From the NCBI GenBank assembly GCA_900553305.1, contig USDI01000036.1, forward strand, positions 1 to 14,911: a stretch of 14,911 bases of DNA, given 5' to 3'. The translations under genes and the position numbers were made by a program. This DNA comes from an uncultured Lachnospiraceae bacterium (GTDB taxonomy: Bacteria > Bacillota > Clostridia > Lachnospirales > Lachnospiraceae). Under the pieces are notes generated by a model. That model ran no database searches. It was not told the origin of the DNA and saw only the letters and a program-made list of their open reading frames with translations. Shown here piece by piece: positions 1-6,606 of this stretch (position 1 is its first letter; each line of letters starts with the position of its first letter).

Positions 1-1532
1 GTCAGCTCACCCGCAGCGCGCATGAGCGTACGCTGGGATTCTGATTTAATTGTAAATCCATCCGTCTGTTCATCTTTTAATTTGCCGATTTCAGATGCGT
101 TCGGATCATTGGCCTGCATCAAAGGAAGTTCTTCAAAGGTGCCATCTGCCAGCATTCTTTTCTTAAGGGAAGTCGGTGCCAGCTTCGTTGTCAGTTGTTC
201 CGTAATGACATCTTCATCCAACACATAGCTATAAGAAAGCTTCTCTACATCCCGTACTGAAGTTCCGGCATAAATGACATAAGTGCCTTTTTCCAGAACA
301 TAGGCAGCCTTCCTAACCTTACCAAGGTCGTCAAAAGATGCCATATCGCTGACCTTCCACTGTAACAGTAAGAGCTGTGATTCTCCCGTCTGAAGGAGTC
401 GTGTCTTTTCAAACGCAACAAGCTCCTTATCCGGTTTACCCAGCTTTCCCTGCGGTTTGCCGACATATATCTGAACCACTTCTTTTCCGGCACAGCTTCC
501 GGTATTCGTTACCTGTACCCGGACCTGAATATTACCATGGTTCTCTCCTGCTTCCAATGGCTTCACCTCAAAGGTCGTATAGGAAAGTCCGAAACCAAAT
601 GGATAATTTACCTTTTTCCGTGCACCCGGAATGGTTTCAAAGTAACGATAACCGACATAAATATCCTCCACATAATCCACATAATCCCTGGATTCATGGA
701 AGCCCTCCGTGGAAGGATAATCCTGAAGTGTCTTTGCGAAGGTATCAGAAAGCTTACCGGAGGGATTCCCTTCTCCCAGCAGAAGTTCCGCTGCTGCAGT
801 TCCTCCTTCCATGCCGCCCTGAAAAGCAAACAATACGGAAGAAATAAGGTCATCATCCGCAAACCAGGAGGTATCTACCATACCTCCTACATTCATCACG
901 ACAATAACCTTATCAAAATGTTCCTTTACAAGATCAACCATCTGCTGTTCCCCATCCGACAGACAGAAATCTCCGTTTGAAAAAATGCCGGCAGCCCTTT
1001 TGGTCATTTCGACCTCAAAATCACAGATTGCCTTATTCTCCGGATCAATATATGCTGTCCTGTCCCAGCCTTCTCCCGAGAAGCGACAGATACTGATAAT
1101 TGCCGTATCGGTATAAGATTCTGCTCTCTTTATAAGCTCTCCGGGAATCTGGGGCTCTATGGTCATTCCCGGCACTGCTCCATTCTGATACTGTTTTTTG
1201 ATATCCTCACGGTAAAAGTCGCAAAGCTCTTCAAATATGCTCACTTTGTCAGCCTTATTCTTTAATCCATCATACAACGTCCTTATATACTCACAGGTAA
1301 CATCACCGCTTCCACCACCTCCTTTTACATAATCGAAGGTTCCCTTCCCGAATAACGCAACCCTGGTTCCTTTTGCAAGTGGAAGAACCTTATTTTCATT
1401 CTTCACAAGAACCATGCCTTCCTTTGCTGCTTCTTTAGAAAGTGCAATATGTTCCTTACTTCCCGTAACACGTTTTCCATCCTGTCCGAGTGGAATTCCC
1501 GGCTGATATAATGCCCTCGCCCATCTTTTCAT
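1..1532 (-). CDS. Glycoside hydrolase family 3 (beta-glucosidase-like), reversed domain order, 3' part outside window
   Basis: The reading frame is open from an ATG at 1532 to the window edge (510 codons, no stop). A GAGGTG ribosome binding site lies 7 nt before the ATG. The protein begins with what is normally the C-terminal alpha/beta domain of GH3 enzymes: SGEGWDR (152-158, the segment where the acid/base Glu is expected, here Glu154), IVVMNVGG (about 200-210), FQGGMEGG and PSGKLSDTF (about 235-260), and YPFGFGLSYTTFE (about 310). A fibronectin III-like domain follows (VTNTG.CAGKEVVQIYV, about 335-425), then 80 or so linker residues. The TIM barrel with the nucleophile Asp should lie beyond position 1, an order known from Ruminococcus and Butyrivibrio beta-glucosidases. 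No signal peptide is visible, so it is probably cytoplasmic and hydrolyses imported beta-glucosides; the exact substrate is unknown. It starts only 21 nt after the metH stop. Confidence 0.9.
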   Translation of the reverse strand, partial: MKRWARALYQPGIPLGQDGKRVTGSKEHIALSKEAAKEGMVLVKNENKVLPLAKGTRVALFGKGTFDYVKGGGGSGDVTCEYIRTLYDGLKNKADKVSIFEELCDFYREDIKKQYQNGAVPGMTIEPQIPGELIKRAESYTDTAIISICRFSGEGWDRTAYIDPENKAICDFEVEMTKRAAGIFSNGDFCLSDGEQQMVDLVKEHFDKVIVVMNVGGMVDTSWFADDDLISSVLFAFQGGMEGGTAAAELLLGEGNPSGKLSDTFAKTLQDYPSTEGFHESRDYVDYVEDIYVGYRYFETIPGARKKVNYPFGFGLSYTTFEVKPLEAGENHGNIQVRVQVTNTGSCAGKEVVQIYVGKPQGKLGKPDKELVAFEKTRLLQTGESQLLLLQWKVSDMASFDDLGKVRKAAYVLEKGTYVIYAGTSVRDVEKLSYSYVLDEDVITEQLTTKLAPTSLKKRMLADGTFEELPLMQANDPNASEIGKLKDEQTDGFTIKSESQRTLMRAAGEL

Positions 1533-1553
1533 CTGTAAACACCTCATTTATTT

Positions 1554-3998
1554 TTATACATTTAATTCTGCAAATAACCGCTCCGCGTAATACACGGACT
1601 GCATGGCATCCTTTCCATAGAAATCAGCACCGATCATATCCGCATATTCCTGTGTCAGTACCGCACCTCCGACCATTACTCTGCATTCCGGTACTTCCCT
1701 GCGAAGCTGTCTGATCGTCTCTTCCATGCTTTCTACGGTTGTGGTCATTAATGCGCTTAATCCGACTAACGGAGCATGACTTTCCTTCACCGCTTCCACG
1801 ACCGTTTCCGGTGGAACATCTTTTCCGAGATCAATCACGTCATAGCCGTAGTTTTCAAGCAGAACCTTTACAATGTTCTTTCCAATGTCGTGAATATCGC
1901 CCTTTACGGTCGCAATGACGATCGTCCCCTTCTTCTCCTGCGTAACGCCCTGACCTGCAACATATTCCTTAATGGCTTCAAATCCGGCTTTCGCCGCCTC
2001 TGCACTCATCAATAGCTGTGGCAGGAACATCGTTCCCTTTTCAAAGCCCTGTCCGACAAGGTCCAGTGCCGGAACCAGATCTTCATTGATGATTTCCATG
2101 GTTCCCTTCTTTGGTCTACCGGTTCCGTCATCCTCTAACAGCTCCTTCGTTGCCCGGAATGCCGGCTCCTTTAAGCCCTTGACGATGCAGTCCTTCAGGC
2201 TGATGACGCCTTTTTCTGCCGTTGCGGCAGCACCTGCTGCACCACCTGTGCCTGTGCCACCTGCCACATCACTTACGACTTTAATCTGCATGGCTGCATA
2301 CTTCTCAATATAGTCCCTGCACTGGCTGTCGAAACCGCCAAGGACACAATAGGTATCATATGCCTGACGCATCAGGGCTGCATTCGGATTGATGATTCCG
2401 GCAGACAGTCCGGCATCCATTGCCATCGAGAAAAAGGCAGCATTGATGATTTCACGCTGTGGAAGTCCGAAGGAAATATTCGAAACACCAAGGACGGTTC
2501 TGCCTCCCTGTGCCTTAATGCCTCGTACGGTATCCAGGGTTGTTTTGGCAGAAGAATCATCCGTACTCATCGTCATGGTGAGAGCATCAATGACGATGTC
2601 CTTCCGCTTGATTCCATATTCCTCGGCCGTACGGTAAATCTTCTCTGCAATGGCAAGTCTCCCTTCGGAGGTATTGGGAATGCCCTCTTCATCCAATGTC
2701 AGTCCGACAACGGTTCCACCGTACTTCTGTACCAATGGAAAAATCGCCCGCATCACCTCTTCTTTTCCGTTTACGGAATTGATCATCGGCTTTCCATTAT
2801 AAATCCGCAGAGCCTGTTCCATGGCCTCCACGTTCGTGGTATCAATCTGTAACGGAAGCGGCAGAATACTCTGTAATTCATAAACCGTCCGCTTCATCAT
2901 GGCAACTTCATCAATTTCCGGAAGTCCCACATTCACATCCAGAATATGTGCCCCGGAATCCGCCTGCTTCACGCCCTCTTCGAGAATGTATTCCATATTC
3001 TGATCACGGAGTGCCTGCTTAAACTTTGACTTTCCGGTCGGATTGATCCGTTCTCCGATAATCATCGGTTTCTTGCCAAGCTCCACTGCCATCGAATAAG
3101 AGGTGACAATCGTTGCTTTCTTTTCTACAAGGGGCTTTGGTACGATGTCCCTACACCGTTCCGTCAAGGCCTTGATGTGCGCCGGTGTCGTACCGCAGCA
3201 TCCCCCTGCCATCCATGCACCCATGCGGATAATTTCTTCCACATCGGTGGCAAATTCTTCCGGATCGACATCATATACCGTCTTACCGTTTTCCGTCCTC
3301 GGAAGTCCGGCATTCGGTGTAATCACCAAAGGCAGGGAAGAAAGCTTCGCCATCTTTTCAAAAATCGGTTTCATCTGCTTTGGACCGAGTCCACAGTTCA
3401 TGCCAAGCGCATCTACCCGGAGACCTTCTAACATGGCTACCACAACCTCCGGAGAGGCTCCGGTTAACATCTTATGGCTTTCATCGAAAACCACCGTTGC
3501 AACAACCGGAAGATCGGAATTCTCTTTGGCTGCAAGAACGGCTGCCTTTAACTCATAGGTATCACTCATGGTTTCAATCAGAATCAGATCCGCCCCGGCA
3601 GCTGCACCAATCTTAACCACTTCTGCATATACCGATACAGCTTCTTCAAAATCAAGCGTTCCCATGGGCTTTAACAGCTTGCCGGTCGGTCCTAAATCAA
3701 GTGCCACATAGGCGTTTCGTCCACATTCTGCTACTGCCTTCTTTGCATTCTTCACCGCCGCTTCCACGATCTCCTGCAGATTATCATATTTAAAGCGGTT
3801 GGCCCCGAAGGTATTGGCAAGAATGATATCAGCCCCGGCTTCAAGGTATTCCTTATGAATCGCAAGCAGTTCCTCCGGCTTGCTTAAATTCCATGTTTCC
3901 GGAAGTTCTCCCGGCCTTAATCCCCTTGCCTGAAGGAGGGATCCTAATCCTCCGTCAAAAAAGATCATTCGTTTTCCAAGTTCTTCTCTGATATTCAT
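1554..3998 (-). CDS. metH: Cobalamin-dependent methionine synthase, lacking the C-terminal activation domain
   Basis: Transfers a methyl group from 5-methyl-THF to homocysteine through a corrinoid, making methionine and THF in the cytoplasm. The 814 residues hold three of the four MetH modules. The homocysteine/zinc barrel (about 1-290) has zinc ligands Cys202 (GMNCG) and Cys267-Cys268 (GGCCGTTP). The pterin-binding barrel (about 310-575) starts with GERINPTGK (316-323). The cap plus B12-binding Rossmann domain (about 595-814) has the DIHDIG motif at 701-706, with His703 as lower cobalt ligand. E. coli MetH is about 1227 residues; the missing roughly 330 residues are the AdoMet-binding reactivation domain, supplied here by the gene just upstream. 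The start is supported by AGGAAG 6 nt before the ATG. It is the third gene of the metF operon, 172 nt behind its partner. Between residues 580 and 593 there is a Gly/Ala/Thr-rich linker before the B12 module. Confidence 0.97.
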   Translation of the reverse strand: MNIREELGKRMIFFDGGLGSLLQARGLRPGELPETWNLSKPEELLAIHKEYLEAGADIILANTFGANRFKYDNLQEIVEAAVKNAKKAVAECGRNAYVALDLGPTGKLLKPMGTLDFEEAVSVYAEVVKIGAAAGADLILIETMSDTYELKAAVLAAKENSDLPVVATVVFDESHKMLTGASPEVVVAMLEGLRVDALGMNCGLGPKQMKPIFEKMAKLSSLPLVITPNAGLPRTENGKTVYDVDPEEFATDVEEIIRMGAWMAGGCCGTTPAHIKALTERCRDIVPKPLVEKKATIVTSYSMAVELGKKPMIIGERINPTGKSKFKQALRDQNMEYILEEGVKQADSGAHILDVNVGLPEIDEVAMMKRTVYELQSILPLPLQIDTTNVEAMEQALRIYNGKPMINSVNGKEEVMRAIFPLVQKYGGTVVGLTLDEEGIPNTSEGRLAIAEKIYRTAEEYGIKRKDIVIDALTMTMSTDDSSAKTTLDTVRGIKAQGGRTVLGVSNISFGLPQREIINAAFFSMAMDAGLSAGIINPNAALMRQAYDTYCVLGGFDSQCRDYIEKYAAMQIKVVSDVAGGTGTGGAAGAAATAEKGVISLKDCIVKGLKEPAFRATKELLEDDGTGRPKKGTMEIINEDLVPALDLVGQGFEKGTMFLPQLLMSAEAAKAGFEAIKEYVAGQGVTQEKKGTIVIATVKGDIHDIGKNIVKVLLENYGYDVIDLGKDVPPETVVEAVKESHAPLVGLSALMTTTVESMEETIRQLRREVPECRVMVGGAVLTQEYADMIGADFYGKDAMQSVYYAERLFAELNV

Positions 3999-4014
3999 TC
4001 TTATCTTCCTATCC

Positions 4015-4069
4015 GGTAACCATTCCTGTCTGAATCATGATCCATGGCTGCATTTCTCTCCCGGTTACC
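4015..4069 (-). promoter_or_regulatory. Inverted repeat just upstream of metH
   Basis: GGTAACC (minus strand, 4069-4063) pairs perfectly with GGTTACC (4021-4015) across a loop of about 41 nt. The loop contains a near-palindrome around GGATCATGATTC. The downstream arm ends shortly before the metH ribosome binding site, so a fold could affect translation, but the stem is only 7 bp. I see no B12-box or SAM riboswitch core. Function unknown. Confidence 0.35.
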
Positions 4070-4111
4070 TGTTTTTACTATCTTTTCCTGCTGTCAAAAA
4101 TTCTTTTTATC

Positions 4112-4162
4112 TATATCTTTTTTCTATCTATATCTTTTTTCTATCTAAATCTTTTTTAATCC
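4112..4162. repeat. 17-bp tandem repeat, three copies, between the activation-protein gene and metH
   Basis: The unit TATATCTTTTTTCTATC occurs twice exactly (4112-4128, 4129-4145), followed by a diverged third copy (4146-4162), with a partial unit before 4112. On the transcribed (minus) strand it reads as A-rich GATAGAAAAAAGATATA blocks inside the untranslated spacer of the operon. Most likely a slippage-prone microrepeat; a role as an unstructured mRNA spacer or cleavage site is speculation. Confidence 0.85.
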
Positions 4163-4170
4163 ATAACCTT

Positions 4171-4842
4171 CTATGTATTTCTCCGGTAGGCACATGTGAT
4201 ATTCGCACAGGCCTCACACCCTTCGATGCGGCAATGGCTGTTGACTTCACTCACACCCATAATGGCAGTAACCGACTTTTCAGGAAGCATGATGTCTCCC
4301 TCAGATAAATAAATTCCGGCTCGCTTCGTTGCCTCAATGGTATCTAAGAATCTCCCCTGTATGGCAAGCGGCAGATCTCCGTATCCTGGACTGAAACGCG
4401 GTCGTAAAAAAAGGTGTTCTTCCTGCAGCTTCTCTTCAAAGCCTCTCTGACACTGATCACAATAAGCTTCCATTACCGCTGCTCCTACCGCCTGCAAAAT
4501 AGCAGCCTTTGTAATATTCAGCCTGCCAAAGCGTGTCATCAGCCGGTCCACACCATTTCCCAGTGTTGCTGCGAAGTAAATAACCTCCCGGCAGCCTCTC
4601 AGATTCGTAGAAAGGTTCCGGCTCTTCAGCACAAGCCCGCCTGCCTCCATCGTATCTTCTTCCAGAAAGGTAAGTGGAAAACGCCGATAAACAAACCGCG
4701 GCTGGATGACCTTAAGCGTCTCACGGATGCACTCCCTGATCTGCTCCATGATGGTCTCATCGGCTTTCTGCCCCCGGTATCCCAGATAACGCAGAACCTC
4801 TGATTGTTTAATTTCCTCTTCTGTGATCTGTGACTGTGGCAT
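4171..4842 (-). CDS. Stand-alone methionine synthase activation-domain protein (Met_synt_B12-like)
   Basis: A 223-residue protein resembling the C-terminal AdoMet-binding activation domain of MetH. The best landmark is RPRFSPGYGDLPL (about 147-159), matching the RxxPGY AdoMet-binding signature. Other family-like segments are FAATLGNGVDRLM (about 91-103) and the helix AVGAAVMEAYCDQ. It presumably uses AdoMet to re-methylate inactive cob(II)alamin on the neighbouring MetH, which lacks this domain; the electron donor is not evident. The C-terminus is Cys-rich (CRIEGCEACANITC, spacing C-x5-C-x2-C-x4-C), suggesting a bound metal or Fe-S cluster, which is inference. AAAGGAG lies 7 nt before the ATG. 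It sits between metF and metH on the same strand. Shorter than the E. coli domain (about 330 residues). Confidence 0.88.
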   Translation of the reverse strand: MPQSQITEEEIKQSEVLRYLGYRGQKADETIMEQIRECIRETLKVIQPRFVYRRFPLTFLEEDTMEAGGLVLKSRNLSTNLRGCREVIYFAATLGNGVDRLMTRFGRLNITKAAILQAVGAAVMEAYCDQCQRGFEEKLQEEHLFLRPRFSPGYGDLPLAIQGRFLDTIEATKRAGIYLSEGDIMLPEKSVTAIMGVSEVNSHCRIEGCEACANITCAYRRNT

Positions 4843-4952
4843 TCCTGCTCTCCTTTATTGTGTGGCTCTTCGGAATAAACTCCAGGTATCCATTCTATAT
4901 GCAATCATTCCTCATCTATCGTTACCATAATCAGTACTAAATGACATAGGCT

Positions 4953-4981
4953 CTGAATAGTTACACATCGTAACTATTCAG
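4953..4981. repeat. Perfect 12-bp palindrome at the metF stop codon; shares its end with the 9161-9297 element
   Basis: CTGAATAGTTAC (4953-4964), loop ACATC, then GTAACTATTCAG (4970-4981) forms a perfect 12-bp hairpin with a 5-nt loop. The metF TGA (4978-4980) lies inside the right arm. No T-run follows on the minus strand, so it does not look like a standard intrinsic terminator. Extended on the minus strand, the arm reads AACTATTCAGAGCC, identical over 14 nt to the left end of the element at 9161. It may be a remnant of a dispersed repeat, or an mRNA stabilising or processing stem in the operon. Confidence 0.8.
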
Positions 4982-5844
4982 TGAATAATTGCAGATAAAT
5001 TGTCGCAGATTCCCTTTGCCACTTCCGGCTTATTCATGGAATATACATGAATATGGTTCACACCGTTTGCAATCAGATCAATGATCTGATCGGTTGCATA
5101 GGCAATGCCAGCCTGCTGCATCGCCGCCGGATTGTCTCCAAAACAGTCAACAATACTGCGGAACCTCTCCGGTACATTACATCCGGAAAGCCGTACTGCA
5201 TTGGCAACCTGATTGGCTCTTGTGATCGGCATGATTCCAGGAATGACCGGAACCAGAATTCCGGCTTCCCGTGCTTTATATAAGAAATTATAAAAAATAT
5301 TGTTATCAAAAAACATCTGAGTCGTCAGGAACTCACACCCTGCATCCACCTTCTTCTTAAGGTTTAAAATGTCTTCCTTCTTCGTTGCAGCATCAGGGTG
5401 TCCTTCCGGATAACACGCTCCACCCACACAGAAATCTCCATATTCCCGGATCGTTTCCACAAGCTCGGAGGCATGATGATAATCCACATAAGGATCTCCC
5501 TCAAAGTCCTTCGGCCGGTCTCCGCGAAGCGCCAGAATGTTCTCAATGCCGGCTTCCTTCATCTGACCAAGTGCTACGTGAATATCTGCCTTTGTAGCTC
5601 CGACACAGGTCAGATGGGCAATCGTTGTCACCTGCTGTTCCTGCTGGATTTTCTCTGCAATTTTAATGGTATATCCTCTGGTGCTTCCACCTGCTCCATA
5701 GGTCACACTCATGTAGCTCGGCTTTAAGGCTGCCACACCGAGCGCTGCCTTTTCCACCGCTTCATAGTTTGTGGTTGTTTTCGGTGGAAATACCTCAAAC
5801 GATACGGTAATTTCTTCTTTTTCAAATATGGATGTAATTTTCAT
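4978..5844 (-). CDS. metF: 5,10-methylenetetrahydrofolate reductase
   Basis: Reduces 5,10-methylene-THF to 5-methyl-THF, the methyl donor for the MetH encoded two genes downstream; a cytoplasmic flavoenzyme with a TIM-barrel fold. The 288 residues carry SFEVFPP (15-21, with the expected catalytic Glu17), SVTYGAGGS (about 47-55), LRGD (about 110), TTQMFFD (the FAD/folate region) and PGIMPI, and the length is normal for bacterial MetF. I chose the ATG at 5844 because GAGGT lies 6 nt upstream. An in-frame ATG at 5862 would add six residues but lacks a ribosome binding site and overlaps the leader. First gene of the met operon, preceded by its own extended -10 promoter. The stop codon is embedded in a 12-bp palindrome, and 135 nt separate it from the next gene. 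Confidence 0.97.
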   Translation of the reverse strand: MKITSIFEKEEITVSFEVFPPKTTTNYEAVEKAALGVAALKPSYMSVTYGAGGSTRGYTIKIAEKIQQEQQVTTIAHLTCVGATKADIHVALGQMKEAGIENILALRGDRPKDFEGDPYVDYHHASELVETIREYGDFCVGGACYPEGHPDAATKKEDILNLKKKVDAGCEFLTTQMFFDNNIFYNFLYKAREAGILVPVIPGIMPITRANQVANAVRLSGCNVPERFRSIVDCFGDNPAAMQQAGIAYATDQIIDLIANGVNHIHVYSMNKPEVAKGICDNLSAIIH

Positions 5845-5881
5845 TATTTTACCTCTTCGCATTTGTCTATTCAGGATAAAT

Positions 5882-5890
5882 ATTATAGCA
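5882..5890 (-). promoter_or_regulatory. Extended -10 promoter of the metF operon
   Basis: On the minus strand TGC-TATAAT is a perfect extended -10 box. The hexamer 17 nt upstream (TGGCAG) is a poor -35, as is common with extended -10 sites. The predicted start near 5875 gives a leader of about 30 nt, too short for a SAM, T-box or cobalamin riboswitch. Confidence 0.65.
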
Positions 5891-5918
5891 TGTATTCATA
5901 AAATCTGCCACACTTCAA

Positions 5919-6488
5919 TTACGGTTCATCCGTTGCAATCCGGTAATCAACCCTCTCCCCTACATGATACTTCCGGTAATACCCTTCCTCCAACGGGATC
6001 CAGAGCCTCTCATAATTCGGATATCTCTCGCCTTCCCTCTCGATCAGCCGCTCCTTCTGTGTTTCCCTGCGGCATGTCAGAAATACGGTCAGATCATAAA
6101 ACGGCAAAAGCTCCGGATAATGCGAATAGCTGCCTTCTACAATGGTGAGTGGCTGACCCGTAAGCTCTACCGGAGGCAGCAGCCGCTTTTTCCGGCAGCT
6201 ATAGGCCTCATATTGTACCGCCTCTCCCTTTTTCGCAGGCTGCAATACCGTTTTGATCATCCGTCCAAAATCCATATTGGCACAGGGGATCTTTTCCCAC
6301 CCTGCCACTCTTTGTTCTACCGGAAGATAAAAATCATCCATATGAAAGACCCTTGCAGGGAACTGCCCGGCAAGCAGATTGGAAAGCGTGGTCTTCCCGC
6401 CTGCACACCGGCCGTCAATTCCGATGATACACCTTGAGTTTTCTTTCAATAATTTTTCTAAATCTGAAATCAGCTGATCGTACTGCAT
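5919..6488 (-). CDS. Uridine-kinase-like P-loop kinase
   Basis: A 189-residue cytoplasmic P-loop kinase of the uridine/phosphoribulokinase type. Visible motifs are Walker A G-RCAG-GKT (26-33), HMDDFYLP (49-56, the DDFY motif typical of uridine kinases and relatives), VEGSY (118-122, where such enzymes have their second catalytic strand), and a basic lid-like run RRETQKERLIERE (140-152). The substrate cannot be fixed from sequence. It is shorter than E. coli Udk (213 residues), and similar small kinases are often annotated only as uridine kinase family or AAA ATPase. AAGGAG lies 6 nt before the ATG. It is divergent from azlC and 74 nt upstream of metF, which has its own promoter, so read-through into the met operon is possible but not required. 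Confidence 0.8.
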   Translation of the reverse strand: MQYDQLISDLEKLLKENSRCIIGIDGRCAGGKTTLSNLLAGQFPARVFHMDDFYLPVEQRVAGWEKIPCANMDFGRMIKTVLQPAKKGEAVQYEAYSCRKKRLLPPVELTGQPLTIVEGSYSHYPELLPFYDLTVFLTCRRETQKERLIEREGERYPNYERLWIPLEEGYYRKYHVGERVDYRIATDEP

Positions 6489-6501
6489 CTTATCTCCTTA
6501 A

Positions 6502-6531
6502 AATCCCTTTAACGATTCAGAATCCCTTTAA
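6502..6531. repeat. Pair of 11-bp direct repeats in the azlC/kinase divergent region
   Basis: AATCCCTTTAA occurs exactly at 6502-6512 and 6521-6531, a 19-bp period. The pair lies between the kinase start and the azlC promoter. On the minus strand each copy reads TTAAAGGGATT in the kinase leader, just before its ribosome binding site. Roughly two helical turns of spacing would suit a regulator binding on one DNA face, but no protein partner is evident. Confidence 0.6.
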
Positions 6532-6540
6532 AGAAAGTCT

Positions 6541-6569
6541 TTGCGTAAACTCTCAAACCGTGATATAAC
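6541..6569 (+). promoter_or_regulatory. Candidate azlCD promoter
   Basis: TTGCGT (6541-6546), a 17-nt spacer and TATAAC (6564-6569) preceded by TGA give an extended -10 layout (TGnTATAAC). The predicted transcript start near 6576 is about 30 nt before the chosen azlC ATG. It also argues against translation from an upstream TTG at 6541. Confidence 0.5.
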
Positions 6570-6606
6570 AGTAAACGGAATCAATAAGCAAAGGATAACA
6601 TACATC

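Noticed and set aside
608..980. Overlapping frames of 80-150 codons opposite or inside the GH3 gene
   Set aside because: They are shadow frames of an evident coding gene with no family resemblance and no ribosome binding sites.
3999..4170. Cobalamin or SAM riboswitch before metH
   Set aside because: I could not find a B12-box or S-box core, the spacer is largely a 17-bp tandem repeat and one weak stem, and it lies inside an operon.
4626..4904. 92-codon frame overlapping the activation-protein gene start
   Set aside because: It overlaps the recognised gene in another frame on the same strand, with low-complexity, Arg-rich shadow sequence.
6541..6606. Upstream TTG start for azlC adding 22 residues
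   Set aside because: It coincides with the -35 box of the likely azlCD promoter, lacks a ribosome binding site, and the added residues look unlike the family.
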